From: Plasmodium coatneyi
Taxonomy: Eukaryota > Apicomplexa > Aconoidasida > Haemosporida > Plasmodiidae
Direction of reading: 5' to 3'
Assembly (NCBI RefSeq): GCF_001680005.1
Contig: NC_033557.1
Coordinates: forward strand, 248,001-312,000
Length of the DNA: 64,000 nt
Every line of letters starts with the position of its first letter. Position 1 is the stretch's first letter. Shown in pieces: positions 11,001 to 21,286 of the stretch. Below the pieces are notes generated by a model. It ran no database searches, was not told the DNA's origin, and saw only the letters and a list, made by a program, of their open reading frames with translations. Made by a program: the position numbers and the translations under genes.

Positions 11001-13013
11001 CGAATCTATGCTTGATGAATTCACCTTCTCCGATGTGTTAATGATTGTCCTCACTAATTTTCCCTGATAAGTGGTGAATCCATTTTTCAGAACAATGCCT
11101 ATACACCCATTAATGGGTAACTTCATATTATTAAATTGATCGTTTTCATTTTTTGTTAGTAAAATCTTCGACCCGGCATACACCACATGTTTCTTATGTT
11201 TATTCTTTATGTCAATTTTGTTCGTAAAAATGGAGCTTCCTTTCGTTCCTCCGACGGGTGATATTCCCATCGTGGGGTCTCCTCCATCTTCCCAATCAGC
11301 ACAGGTATCATTATCGCTAGTATCGTGATCAAGGTACTCCTCCCCTTCCGTCTTATCAATAGCTGCCTTAATCAAAGGTATGGACTCCCCCGTCAGGATC
11401 GACTCATCCGTAATGCAAACTCCCTCCAACAGTAACGTCTCACACGTACACACATTATCCCCACCACTAGTCTCATTCGATAAAATGTATATATCCCCAG
11501 GAAGGAGCATATTAGACTTGATAACTTTCCATTGCAAATTCCTATACACATACACATTTTGTGCAGGGACTTTCATACTGTTTATTAAATTAAATTCTCT
11601 TATCCGTTTATTAATCAATTGACTCTCCAGCATCACTAATATAAAAATGGAGAAAATGCCAAAGTACCAATAGCTGTCTAGCATCCACAGGAGGATGCTA
11701 AAGAATTGGAAAATAAAAAATGGGGATAACATGGCCTCATAAAGTAGCTTCTTAAAACAGGGAGAAGGAATGTCGTATATATTTTCTCCATATTTGTCCA
11801 AATTGTTATGTACAAAAATGTCATACGGAATTTCAAAATTGCTCTTTTTGTAATAGGAAAGAAAAGGGTCTGTTTGATGTCCATTTTGTTTCCTTCCCCC
11901 TTGGGTGGGATGCACTCTGTTTTTACTTTTAACTTCATCACGCTTAACCGATCCTTGTACCGTGGTGCTCCCTTCTGCGCTTCCCTTTCCCTTCCTAGTG
12001 TAATGAGAAACATCTTCTATCTCCTCCTCAGATATGTTATTTCCCCCTTTGTTACAATGTGCCAGTTGGTCAATTCCGCTTCTTCCACCTTTATCTAAAT
12101 ATAAACCCTCCAGTTGACAAAAAAGGGTGTTCACATTGCCCCCCCTTTTCTCTATCTTTTTTACATTTTCTTCTATCCCTTGCAATGTTGTGCTGGTGTT
12201 CCCATCATCGTAGAGACCCCCCATTTGGTATTCTATGAGTCCCTTCCACTTTTGATAAAAGGACAAATTAAAATTGTCAAAATGTTTTACTGATTCAAAA
12301 TCCAACGTTTCGTAATTGAAAATATATTTCTTATGTTTGTAAAAAAAATATATATAATTTTTCCCCCTCTTCAGTGGAACTAACTCTGCTTTCGGCTTGT
12401 ACAAATTGTAGTCCGTGTTAAACCTCTCCTTGCTGTTTATTGACAATTTGTCACTTCGCTTAACACGTGGCTTAATATACACATGCGTGCATTTGTTCTG
12501 CACGTTGTACAAGTACTTGTCTTTGTTGCTGCTGCTTAGGCGACTAAACGAAACGAACAGGTTAACGCTCAGGTTCCACTGCGATAGGAGAAACGTTAAC
12601 AGGTGGAAAAAAATAAATAAAAGTAAACTAACAAACTCGATGCTGTAGAATAGGTAGATCAGATTGTACTTTCCTATTATGATCGGCTTGAACGTGTTTT
12701 CCTTTCCTTCCCTGTTGGATCCTTTTTCATCCCCCTGTTCACTGTGCTTCCCACTTGTGAACTGGCTACTGTCTTTCCTTTCATTCCCCCCAACGCGTTG
12801 TTGCTGCTCCTCCCCGTGGAGGCCAAACATAACTGCTTCTTCCACCTCATTTTCCAATTTGGCTAGGTACTCATAATCTCCCGGCTTCGCATGAAATTTC
12901 TCATTTTTCAAAATCAGGTGGAGAAAATAGGCGTAGAAGAAAAACAGCAGCACGTCTAACCTGAAATGCGTTTTCTTCTTTCTATAAATCAGCACATGGT
13001 ACTTATGTTTCAT
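8088..13013 (-). CDS. P5A-type P-type ATPase (ATP13A1/Spf1 family), 1641 aa
   Basis: This is a P-type ATPase with all core motifs: the phosphorylation site DKTGTLTEDN (Asp near residue 757), MITGDNA near 1071 and the hinge GDGTNDMAALKAAHVG near 1257. The M4 motif is PPEFP followed by YCTEPFRLPFSGK, which is diagnostic of the P5A branch. After the hinge comes a Gly/Asn-rich insert of about 110 residues, then LIKLGEASIASPFT, which also matches P5A proteins. Hydrophobic segments at the N-terminus and in the last 250 residues supply the membrane helices. P5A ATPases in yeast and humans sit in the ER and remove mis-inserted transmembrane helices; the same role here is inferred. The size (family about 1200 aa) is inflated by low-complexity inserts. 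The start is the only ATG before the N-terminal membrane segment. Confidence 0.95.
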   Translation of the reverse strand: MKHKYHVLIYRKKKTHFRLDVLLFFFYAYFLHLILKNEKFHAKPGDYEYLAKLENEVEEAVMFGLHGEEQQQRVGGNERKDSSQFTSGKHSEQGDEKGSNREGKENTFKPIIIGKYNLIYLFYSIEFVSLLLFIFFHLLTFLLSQWNLSVNLFVSFSRLSSSNKDKYLYNVQNKCTHVYIKPRVKRSDKLSINSKERFNTDYNLYKPKAELVPLKRGKNYIYFFYKHKKYIFNYETLDFESVKHFDNFNLSFYQKWKGLIEYQMGGLYDDGNTSTTLQGIEENVKKIEKRGGNVNTLFCQLEGLYLDKGGRSGIDQLAHCNKGGNNISEEEIEDVSHYTRKGKGSAEGSTTVQGSVKRDEVKSKNRVHPTQGGRKQNGHQTDPFLSYYKKSNFEIPYDIFVHNNLDKYGENIYDIPSPCFKKLLYEAMLSPFFIFQFFSILLWMLDSYWYFGIFSIFILVMLESQLINKRIREFNLINSMKVPAQNVYVYRNLQWKVIKSNMLLPGDIYILSNETSGGDNVCTCETLLLEGVCITDESILTGESIPLIKAAIDKTEGEEYLDHDTSDNDTCADWEDGGDPTMGISPVGGTKGSSIFTNKIDIKNKHKKHVVYAGSKILLTKNENDQFNNMKLPINGCIGIVLKNGFTTYQGKLVRTIINTSEKVNSSSIDSIIFLFILLLFSLSSCAYVVYSVLQSTHERNLYKLLLSVSHIITAVIPPEFPITLSLGVTISIVYLYNLKIYCTEPFRLPFSGKSNICAFDKTGTLTEDNMIVLGLFGFDQNTERINEINESIISKQRVPFLSVAVIAGCNSICTVNNKLLGDPLEKNSFERLKCMMRSLDKTYVHTNNYPNGAASAATSSETTQDSAEKGGKSMGIFSKKTSNTMGSEKKSPCVENFQIYKRFFFSSELQRMTCIILHEGYEGDWYGEEFEEVTDVATCAGSFNGEINPCSENMATLEGLKKKKKKNDSMKNEPVKQYLAVSKGSPEMMKKFLKKVPANYDEMLNSLSIKGYRVICLAANVLDNKVVSKNVKREDIEKDLHFCGFLTFICPIKVSTPSYILDIKQAGIKNVMITGDNALTACQVSQDVNIVPSIKVKDILILKLREDYPMHGKTTSTRVTKDGDTFNLCDLEGAIELIRNLPLEKKSQQNAAEKLIKMIKEKKNVSNVVYFINRENKKMLPFIECEEYIKLCEQLFTLCITGDIIEHFLTKYQNDMGIFDELIKRGVIFCRVSPKNKEIIIKTLNKLGNITIMCGDGTNDMAALKAAHVGVSLLSIKISYKSGRPDGGGVNMATQMNGGHTNALLGGTHVGGYPGNFNGGTVSNYEQRLRTAYDNLNAQYNAASASGASNTANAKYYEQMRLYNERKRQLEQMMQSMDDSLPLIKLGEASIASPFTYKGNDIKCVKEIICCGRCALSKVIMMYKLMIINSLITAFSVSILTLDGVKLSDAQTTVISLLYTSLIVLISKTAPLKNISNYSPPNSLFNISVMSSLISQVFVHFSILIYGWKLACSYREPNYIPDLKGDFSPNLVNTCIYYLIYSINLSIFSCNYEGLPFMTPIHKNKEIVYIFAVNFIFLFALVMNIVPYLNHFFSLVSFPNAHLQFVFLFLMFLDVVAPYLICSFIRRARLYAFERFGVSL

Positions 13014-15268
13014 CTTTCCGTCCGGCTAGCTTCCGTAAACACATGTGCATATGATCGTATGTATGCATAAGTATATGCTTACACATGTAAAGCTGCTGGG
13101 AATACCTTCTACAATCTGCTATGTGGGTCCTGTGTCATAGATGGTGTGTTGCGCTTTTCTTTTCCTTTTTGGGGAATCCTATCCAACGCACCGACGTAAC
13201 CATGCGGATGATGAGAGCAGCTTTCCAAATGGTGAGGTGCAGAACAAACGTTGCACAAATTAACCAAAAAAAAGAAAAAACAAAAAAAAAAAAAAAAGGG
13301 GAGGGACAAGCTTGCAAAATTTTCCTACCAATGCGACTTACCCCTACTTATATGATCCGTTGGAAAATATGATACTGTACATAAAAACAATTGTGTAAAA
13401 TTGCAATCTATACGAACAAAAAAAAAAAAAAAAAAAAAAAAACTCCTTACAAAATTTTTACAGCAAATTACTTTGATGTTTATTCTTGTGGAGTTGACCT
13501 TTCCTCGAACGATGTGATAATTTTTCAAAATGAAAATTAAAAAAAACGCACTTGACAATTCTCTATTTTGTGGAGCGAAAATTTTGCCTCCTTTCTCTGG
13601 CTATGAAAAAAATGCGATGTACACGGTGTACACGTTATGGCTCATGTGACCGTGCCTCTTTCCTTCATTGCTAAGCTTTGGAGAAGAAAGCTTTTCAATG
13701 GCACTGCATAGGCAATGCGTATTACATATGTTTGATTATGCGTTTGTGGATTATATTATGCTTATGTTCATGCTCATTATGTTACTTTTTTTTTTTTTTT
13801 GCGGCACCCTACCCGTGCGGATGCTTCCTTAGCTCTTATGTGCTCGCCCCTTTTTTCCACCTGGCGCCAAGGGCACGACACCAGAAACTATTGCATTTAG
13901 CCCCCACGCTTACGCCTTCACATTTTGCAGCGTGTCCTCCTTAAAGCGTTCAGGTTCGGGGGTACACTATAGTGCACAGATTTGTTTTTCTCATATTTTT
14001 GCACCCATAGAAAGGAATTTGCAATAAGGGCAATCGTTTCTTTTTTTTTTTTATTACTACTATTCCCCACACCTTAACTGTAAGCCTATTTTTTTCCCGC
14101 ATAGTGGAAGGAAATGGCGCTCACGGAGGGGAAATAACTGTATAGCAAGTGTATCCGCGTATATGCATACGTATGTGCGTATGCCTGTACAGGCCCCTTT
14201 TTCGTTCCTCTTCTAACCGTTGCTGAAAATTCTATTTTCATTTTAAACACAAATGGATTACGTTTTTCAAATTTATTGCTTTTTTTTTTTTTTTTCCCTT
14301 TTGATGCATTAGTTGGTTAACGCACAAATCTGTATGCACATAGTGACAAGCGCGAAAGGAACATGGAGGAAACAGGCTAGTGAGTGCTCATTCCGCTACT
14401 GCCAGATTTTCCTCTTCGTCATTCTGTTACATGATTATCTTTTATTTTATTTTTTAAATTGTGTGCAAGTGATATGTACAACATGCGAACAAAATTCAGG
14501 ATAGTATGCACAAGGGGAAAAACAAAAAATTGTAAAAAATAATTTGTGTAGAAAACAACGGAGCATTATAAGAAGCACGCAGCACGGGTGTTAAGATGCC
14601 GCCTTGGGGAAAAATGAAACAATCAATGAGAAGATAAAACTTTTCATTCCTTTATGACTTTCCCCCCAGTCGCATATGTAATCCGTCCACCTTATCGCCT
14701 TTATAATGCATTCCAGATGACAATGTGCCATTACCCTCACGTATCTATACGTAAGAAGCAGTCCCGTTGGCACTCCGTTGCGTGGACGCTTCTAGCAATG
14801 CAGTCACCTTGTGCAAAATTGGGCCAAACAGTGAACGGATCGTTAATTCGACAATTTGTTGGTCGCTACCTGCCAGCCACTTCCCCTAAGTGACTAATTC
14901 AATTCACGCGTTTGACTCACCAAACAATGGTGTGAGTTTCCTCCCCACGCATTCGGCCCATTTGTTTTAGTATCCCCCCTTCTTATATAGACATTTGCAA
15001 GAACCGTTCGTTTGTCCATTCGTTTGTTTTCGTGTTCGTTTGTTTTTGTGTTTGTTTGTTTATTCACTTGTTTTATTTATTATTATTATTATTTTTTTGT
15101 TTTCCCATTTGTGTGATTACACATTTGTTTGTTTTCTCCTGAATTGGCTACTTCTTGTTTCGTTTCGCGTTTGCCTACTATCGTCCATTTAAGGGATAGT
15201 TTTGTTCGCACTGTGCATATAACACCCCAAACAGAACAAAGTTACAACGTTACACAGGCGAAAACAAA
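13014..15268. promoter_or_regulatory. Divergent intergenic region, probable bidirectional promoter
   Basis: This 2.25 kb region separates the starts of two divergent genes, so both promoters should lie here. It contains A-runs at about 13278-13297 and 13418-13442 (25 A), a T-run near 14280-14295 and the TTTG/TTCG-rich microsatellite at 15007-15095. No conserved reading frame or RNA gene was seen. Promoter elements cannot be resolved by eye. Confidence 0.5.
15007..15095. repeat. TTTG/TTCG and TTA microsatellite
   Basis: Repeated TTTG and TTCG tetranucleotides run to about 15066, followed by a run of TTA triplets. It ends about 175 bases before the start codon of the gene at 15269, so it probably lies in the promoter or leader. 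Confidence 0.8.
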
Positions 15269-17998
15269 ATGAAATGCAAAGAAGAAAAAGCATACCAACA
15301 GTTCGTAGAAGAATTGAAGAAAGAGTTCCCACTATTTCGAAAATACACTGATGATTTTTTTTATAGTAAAAAAAAGGAAAAACCACAAAGGGGAAAAGAA
15401 GTCTTAAATTTCTCTTCTCAAAATGGGAAAGTCCCAAATGACACAAAGGATGTATGCAACTCCTTGGTAGCAGAAATGGAAACCTCTTTCAATTTGTTGG
15501 AACAAAAAAACAGAATCAGTTGTATATGTAAATTATTTTTAAATAACTACAGCCCATTCACGAATGGGTATTATGATTATATTGACGCCAATTATGTGAG
15601 TTCCTCTTCTGTCCAGGCGGCTATGGAGAGGTACACTGCAGGGAGAGAATCCCAGGGTGAACATTCAGATGCGGAGGGGCATATCAGTGAATTCAATGCG
15701 GTCAGTGCAGTCACACCACCCAGCGTAATCGCCAGGAGACCCCATAAACGGGAAAGCGTTGGGGATACGGGGAATGCACTTGGGTGGGACAACGGCTGGG
15801 CTAGCGATAGTGCAGGTGACAATGTGATTGGCAGTGTGGGTAGTGATATTATTTGCAGTGTTCGGGGCGATGCGAGTGCTGCTGAGAGTAGTAGGCCTCG
15901 TAGTAGCCCTCATAGTAGTACTCGTAGTAAGGCACGTAGCAGCCCGCGTATAACCCCAAGTGACAAACGCAGCCGAATCGGGAAGAGAAGCAGAAAGTCC
16001 TACGAAACGAGCGCAAAGATGATCGGGAAGAGCCCCCACAGAGGGAGGTACTCGGACAGGGGTGTTAATGCGAAAAGAGCGAAGATTTTGGAGGGCGTCT
16101 TAAGGGGGGACCCTAAAAACGGAGAAATTAGCGACGTTAGCGAAGTTAGCGGTGAAACAAGTAGATGCGGTAGAAGCCATTCCAGTGGCAGCAAGCACTC
16201 CAACGGGAGCAGCCATTCCAGTGCAAACGGACACCAGAAGCATTGCGTCCTAGACGAATTGGACAATAAGGATCACCTTGGCTTTTGTGATATTTCCTTC
16301 GTCCCCTTTGCGGATGAGGCATTTTACATAAACTACGGATGTATGAGCACCAGCCGACGCGCCCACAGCGCAGGCAGCGTGTTTGTGATTGACGACATCG
16401 AGGGGGGACGTGAAAAAAAGGAAATGGCAACATGTAAAAGACGAATAATATTCGGAAGGGAAGGAAAGAAAGAATTTTTGCACAACATAAATTCAGATTC
16501 GATTGTGAAGGGATGGATTTATAAGGCCGATTCAGAGCACAAGTTCTTTCACGTTAGACTTTTTTCGGTGAGGAATGACCCAGATGGGAGGAGCGGCAGC
16601 AGGTCCACTGACGTAACGGAAAATTCACAAACTGTCACTTGTGGCAGCGGTCCAAGCGGGTCGAGCGGATCAAACTACCCCTGCGACCACCACGTGTATG
16701 CCTGCCTGCCCTTCCAATTTATCAGTAAGTTCCAATTTGTGGACAGCCTGGACATGCAGGGCCTCCGCCTGGAAGAAAACCTTAACAAGTTCGTAGGCAT
16801 GAATATACAAGCGAGAATATTCGACGATAGAGAATACATTCGCTCTCATTTTGAAGACCTGATTGGGAGGTACCAGTTTCACTTCTTCCTAACACTGGAG
16901 CAGAAGGGGCATGACGATCACATAAAAAATGACAAACTTGGTTTCCTGTCGACCGAGATAAGTGAAAACAGTTTAATAGGCCAGAAACAATTGGAAAAAA
17001 AAGTCCCCAGTGAGGTAGACAGTCTGTTGTTAAGCCGCCTTGATGTCCTCCTATTTTCCTGCAAAAGATTTATGAGCAAAGAAAATGTAAAGTACAAAGA
17101 AAAATATCTGTTCCTAAATCTTCCCCATTTGTCATCCCTAATTGAGTTCAACTTTAGAAATAATTTTGTCCAAACGCACATTGGAAATATCACGACAAGG
17201 AAGCAGAATTTAATTTGGTCTGAGCAGAAATTTATGGAAGCCTTAGAAATTTACAAAAAAAATAGTAACTACTACAGCTTTTTAAAACATTATTTCACCT
17301 TCGATTCGGGGTCGAGTACATGCAGGTACAACTACCTGAGTGGGCAGGACAAATTTGAGGCAACAAATAATGCGCACACCGCTCCTACCAAAGTAGGTAC
17401 GAATAAACATGTAGAAGAAAAGGAACACAATGGAGCTAACCCAAAACAGGGGAACTACATTTTAGAGAAAAAAAAGGAAAAAATAATCCCACCGGGGAAT
17501 TCTAGTAACCTCAAAATGGAAGGGAATAAAAGTGCAAAACGGTATGAAGATTATTGGTTCTCACTAAGCGATAGGGAAAAACATATTGTGGATAAGATCC
17601 CCTTTTTAAATTCTAGTGTGTACAAAACGAAGTGGATATATGATTTTTTTAACTGCATTAAGTTAACCATTAATCTAAATAATCACCACCTTTGGGGGAA
17701 CTTCCTTCTCAGCTTGGTACTGCTAGAGCTGAGCTGCTACACGGAATCCTTCCTTTTCCTCTTCAGGATTTTTAAAATAAAAAAAATGTTTTTGGAAAGT
17801 TACAAATTGAAAAATATTATCTGCACAGTCTTCATAAGACGATTAAAAAAATACATCGCAAAGGAACATCTATGGAAGGTCATCGTAAATTACAGAGAAT
17901 ACGACTTGTTCAGCATGAGAGAGGACAACTGTGACGAGTACTGCAGGAATATATTTGAGCGAAATTTAAGTCTGTTGTGCGCTTTGGAAAAGGGGTAG
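15269..17998 (+). CDS. Conserved Plasmodium protein of unknown function, 909 aa
   Basis: I do not recognise this protein. It is a single exon starting at an ATG in good context (ACAAAATG). The N-terminal 90 residues and the C-terminal two thirds look globular. Between them, residues about 105-330 form a Ser/Arg/Gly-rich disordered stretch with SR-like runs (RSSPHSSTRSKARSSPR), as in some RNA-binding or nuclear proteins. Basic clusters such as DKRSRIGKRSRKS could serve as a nuclear localisation signal. There is no signal peptide or membrane segment. The C-terminus (SDREKHIVDKIPFLNSS onward) is helical and hydrophobic, with aromatic residues. It is convergent with the next gene, with 285 bases between stops. 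A nuclear role is only a guess from composition. Confidence 0.85.
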   Translation: MKCKEEKAYQQFVEELKKEFPLFRKYTDDFFYSKKKEKPQRGKEVLNFSSQNGKVPNDTKDVCNSLVAEMETSFNLLEQKNRISCICKLFLNNYSPFTNGYYDYIDANYVSSSSVQAAMERYTAGRESQGEHSDAEGHISEFNAVSAVTPPSVIARRPHKRESVGDTGNALGWDNGWASDSAGDNVIGSVGSDIICSVRGDASAAESSRPRSSPHSSTRSKARSSPRITPSDKRSRIGKRSRKSYETSAKMIGKSPHRGRYSDRGVNAKRAKILEGVLRGDPKNGEISDVSEVSGETSRCGRSHSSGSKHSNGSSHSSANGHQKHCVLDELDNKDHLGFCDISFVPFADEAFYINYGCMSTSRRAHSAGSVFVIDDIEGGREKKEMATCKRRIIFGREGKKEFLHNINSDSIVKGWIYKADSEHKFFHVRLFSVRNDPDGRSGSRSTDVTENSQTVTCGSGPSGSSGSNYPCDHHVYACLPFQFISKFQFVDSLDMQGLRLEENLNKFVGMNIQARIFDDREYIRSHFEDLIGRYQFHFFLTLEQKGHDDHIKNDKLGFLSTEISENSLIGQKQLEKKVPSEVDSLLLSRLDVLLFSCKRFMSKENVKYKEKYLFLNLPHLSSLIEFNFRNNFVQTHIGNITTRKQNLIWSEQKFMEALEIYKKNSNYYSFLKHYFTFDSGSSTCRYNYLSGQDKFEATNNAHTAPTKVGTNKHVEEKEHNGANPKQGNYILEKKKEKIIPPGNSSNLKMEGNKSAKRYEDYWFSLSDREKHIVDKIPFLNSSVYKTKWIYDFFNCIKLTINLNNHHLWGNFLLSLVLLELSCYTESFLFLFRIFKIKKMFLESYKLKNIICTVFIRRLKKYIAKEHLWKVIVNYREYDLFSMREDNCDEYCRNIFERNLSLLCALEKG

Positions 17999-18283
17999 CT
18001 CTGTTTGTTAAACTTTGTATAGCTGCCTTCTATATGATTTCCCAAACGGGGCACTGAAACTCTTCACAGGGTGCACGCACGAATTGCATCGTACATATCT
18101 TGCCATTTTGCAAACGTGTACCAATGTAGACGTGATTGCGTGCATGCTCGTCACGAGTTCATTCCGATGGTCAATCCACGGCGCCTGAATGGAAGGGGTG
18201 TAGAAGAAAGGGGGGTAGCAAGATGGACCGAAGGGCGCCCTTTTGTAATCGCATTTTCGCACCATTTTTTGCGCACCGCGGTG

Positions 18284-21200
18284 TTACCTGGCCTCGTCCA
18301 GCAAGCACTTGTTCATCAGACCCATGTCGATGAAAATGTAATTGACCAGTTCGACGTCCTCATCGGAGAGGGCTTGTATCCCCTCCGAATTTATCTGCCA
18401 GGGGGGGAAAGGTAGCACCGGCAAATGTGTAGCGGTAATTGTGTTGCGGTAATTATGTAGCGGAAAATGTAAAGAGGAAAACGTAGAAATATATCCCCGC
18501 AGATGCGCACACATGCGGGCCCTTACCATGTTGCTCACACTCCTGAGCAGCGAAACAAAATCGTAAGCCTTGCAAATACGAATCGCATCCAGCAAAAAGA
18601 TCAAATCTTTGAGGTAGATTCTGCCTTTTATGAAAGCATGGTCCACTTCGCAGAAAGAGGGTTCCTCCTCCGTTTGGGGGGAACTACTTGTATGGCAATC
18701 ATCACGGAGGGACGTATTGACCTGTTCAGAAGACCCCTTCAATTTACGTTCTTCCATTTTGTGTCCCCCCTGTTTGCGTTCTACATACTTCCCGTAGGAT
18801 GAATCCAAATATTCCGCCACACATGTGAAAAGAAAGGTGGTCAATTTTTTAACCGAATCTACGTCCACTGGTAAGCTGCCCACATAATGCAGCAGATGGA
18901 CAAACGAGCTGAAGTTACTCCTTCGATGCGTTAGAAGGAAGAAATTATTCGCACAAAGCAAATGTGAAATGTTCATGATGAAGTCCTTATTATGAATATC
19001 TATTTGGTCGAACACGAAAAGGATATCAGACAGTTTTTCTAAATCGCACAGATAGGAGTACTTCTCCATCGGCCTAACAGTATCATGACCAGAAATTATG
19101 CAGCTAATAAACTCCTCATTGTTTGTTTTTAATTTGTGTAATTTTCCCAACTCGTGATCCATTTTTTCAAAAAACTGCAAAGCGATTGTCTTCATGTAGG
19201 TACTGGAAATGCCATAAATCTTAATGGCTAGCTGAAGTACCACATGGACTAAACTGCTTAACTGATTTGTGGAATCCATAACTAAACGAAATAACTTCTT
19301 CTTAATGTCGGTACTTAACTTGACGTCAAAGCTGGAGAAGAGTTGTAAGTACAGAACAATCTGTTCCTTATTTAATTCGTAGCTTATGTTGGTTAATTCG
19401 CTAAAGATGTATAGAATGGCTGACCTGCAACTGACGGGTTCTTCTGTGGGTCCCTTCTCCAACACGTTCACTTCATATTCACACTTCTCCAACATGTCGA
19501 TGTACTTATTTTCAATTTTAAAATTGTGCAGTTTGTTTTTTTTCTTATCCAAATATATTTTCGGTGCCGTTTTGTTGTTACTTTTGTTTTGGTAAAATAT
19601 CATCTGATTTTGTGTGAAGCCTGTCAATACGAAGAGCAAATTGTCCAGGTGCTTCTTCTCCTTAAGACGCTTGATCAGTTTAGCGCACTGCACCAGGAAG
19701 TAGGACGATATTTGTATGTTGGTGAAATACCTGTGAATAATCAATGGGTAGCAGCACATGAGCAACCTCCTCGGCTGGTCGAAATTTACTTTCTTCGTAA
19801 TTAAAATGTGGACCAGCTTCCCCAACAGGAGGTGGTCTCTTTCGTTGTGCTTCTCGGTATGGTTGCCACTGCCAGCCACGTTTACAGTTAGGAGGCCCCT
19901 TTTTGACAGAAAGAAAAAATGAAATATGCTACTGATGGACTTCTCCGAAATGGACTCCAACTCCATATTCACCAACTGGTCGATCATCCCCTTCTCCAGC
20001 TCTTCAATCAGGTGCGCCTTTTCCCTCTTCAGCTGTAAGGACAGGCGGTTAACATTTGCCCAACGTTTTGTGATTATACGCTCAGCTGGACCAGAGGCAT
20101 CCCCCCCTGGGGAGTGTGTCCCTCCGAATTGACCACCCTGTGACTTCCTAACAAGTCTAGCCTGCTCCAAAAGCTCCCTCCTCTTCGTAACCCAATAGTG
20201 CCTATAATACCCCAAGCAGTGAAGTACCATCGAACAGCACAAGTGGGAACATTTATCCAAATTGCTTAAGAAGGTATCCACGTAGCGATAAAAGGCCACG
20301 TTGTATAGGTTCAATCTGGACAAGCATGCAAAACCTAGTGCAGCCAATTTCAAGTCATCAGTCGAAACGTTTACATTCATCCTTTCCACCAGCCTGTCAA
20401 CAATACAATGTGTATTGTTCCTTTTGTAATTCAACTTAAGGAATATATTTAGTAAATGCACCACATGTTTGTTGTTAAGCTGCTTGTCCTTTTCCTTCTC
20501 TTGCTTCTGCATGTACTGCTCCCCCAGGATTTTTACCATGTCTATGTCGTTCATTCGACTGAACAGATGGATAAACGAGTAGAGGTCACTAAAGGAGAGG
20601 TAATCCTTCAGTGACACTACTCTCTGCTTGATGGATTGGAAGAATAACTCATTTGGTAGGTATCCAATTAGTGAATATTCCTGCGCGGGGGGGTCATCCT
20701 CTTCTGCTGCGTCTTCCCCATCTGCATCTTCCAATTCGTGCTCTTCAAATGCATGCGAAGTGGGCACGTCCTCACACACTTCCGACAAGTGAGTGATTAA
20801 CTCGTCGTACTCTTCATTGTCGTATTTGTAGCGGCTCCCACCGTTATTTGGTGACATGTGTCCATTTTTAAAAATTGAACCCACTTGCATCGTCTCGTGG
20901 TTGCTCTCCAAAGGATTCCCCTGATGGGAATTTAGGTCACCTCCACCATTCCCTTCACCCTCAAAAAGGGAGTGACTAGAATGTGGTGGTGTGCATCCTC
21001 GCGCAACAAATCTATCACCATTAGGTGCATTCTTTTCTTCCCTTCCCTGCGGGCGATCAAATGAGTTGGAATTCCTCTCACTATCCTTTAGTAGTACCCT
21101 CTTGTAGTTTTCCAAAAATTCCTTCCTGTTAAATGTTATGGCATTGTTTAACAGAATAAGTAACTCCCTTGTGTTCCTCAAATACAGATTGTCCACCAAA

Positions 21201-21286
21201 AACATGGGCATCTCTACAACTTTGTCATTTTGCACATGTAGCTTGTAAATCAGCTTTTTATTTAGCCTGCGTGCGTACTTGAGCAT
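18284..21286 (-). CDS. Helical-repeat protein (HPR-like), two exons, about 956 aa
   Basis: Exon 1 is 21286-18527 and exon 2 is 18394-18284. The 132-base intron has donor GTAAGG after an ATG codon and acceptor CCCCCCCTGGCAG. It is an exact multiple of three without a stop, so unspliced RNA would still read through. Removing it joins SNM to INSEGIQALSDEDVELV. The protein is mostly alpha-helical, with repeated helix pairs (for example LNNKHVVHLLNIFLKLNY and LKLAALGFACLSRLNLYN) and an acidic insert near residues 170-205. This pattern resembles heptatricopeptide (HPR) organelle RNA-binding proteins, which are numerous in Plasmodium, but I see no C-terminal RAP domain. The basic N-terminus MLKYARRLNKKLIYKL could be a mitochondrial leader. 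The family call is tentative; the gene and intron are well supported. Confidence 0.85.
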   Translation of the reverse strand: MLKYARRLNKKLIYKLHVQNDKVVEMPMFLVDNLYLRNTRELLILLNNAITFNRKEFLENYKRVLLKDSERNSNSFDRPQGREEKNAPNGDRFVARGCTPPHSSHSLFEGEGNGGGDLNSHQGNPLESNHETMQVGSIFKNGHMSPNNGGSRYKYDNEEYDELITHLSEVCEDVPTSHAFEEHELEDADGEDAAEEDDPPAQEYSLIGYLPNELFFQSIKQRVVSLKDYLSFSDLYSFIHLFSRMNDIDMVKILGEQYMQKQEKEKDKQLNNKHVVHLLNIFLKLNYKRNNTHCIVDRLVERMNVNVSTDDLKLAALGFACLSRLNLYNVAFYRYVDTFLSNLDKCSHLCCSMVLHCLGYYRHYWVTKRRELLEQARLVRKSQGGQFGGTHSPGGDASGPAERIITKRWANVNRLSLQLKREKAHLIEELEKGMIDQLVNMELESISEKSISSIFHFFFLSKRGLLTVNVAGSGNHTEKHNERDHLLLGKLVHILITKKVNFDQPRRLLMCCYPLIIHRYFTNIQISSYFLVQCAKLIKRLKEKKHLDNLLFVLTGFTQNQMIFYQNKSNNKTAPKIYLDKKKNKLHNFKIENKYIDMLEKCEYEVNVLEKGPTEEPVSCRSAILYIFSELTNISYELNKEQIVLYLQLFSSFDVKLSTDIKKKLFRLVMDSTNQLSSLVHVVLQLAIKIYGISSTYMKTIALQFFEKMDHELGKLHKLKTNNEEFISCIISGHDTVRPMEKYSYLCDLEKLSDILFVFDQIDIHNKDFIMNISHLLCANNFFLLTHRRSNFSSFVHLLHYVGSLPVDVDSVKKLTTFLFTCVAEYLDSSYGKYVERKQGGHKMEERKLKGSSEQVNTSLRDDCHTSSSPQTEEEPSFCEVDHAFIKGRIYLKDLIFLLDAIRICKAYDFVSLLRSVSNMVRARMCAHLRGYISTFSSLHFPLHNYRNTITATHLPVLPFPPWQINSEGIQALSDEDVELVNYIFIDMGLMNKCLLDEAR
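18395..18526 (-). other. In-frame, stop-free intron of 132 bases
   Basis: The GT-AG intron is read on the minus strand. Its translation (VRARMCAHLRGY onward, with NYRNTITATH) is unlike the flanking helical protein. The donor and the C-rich acceptor tract are good matches. Confidence 0.8.

Noticed and set aside
18008..18283. A further exon of the helical-repeat gene, suggested by CAGGTAAC at its stop codon
   Set aside because: The sequence left before the neighbouring gene shows no RAP-like or other conserved segment and no good acceptor followed by plausible coding sequence.
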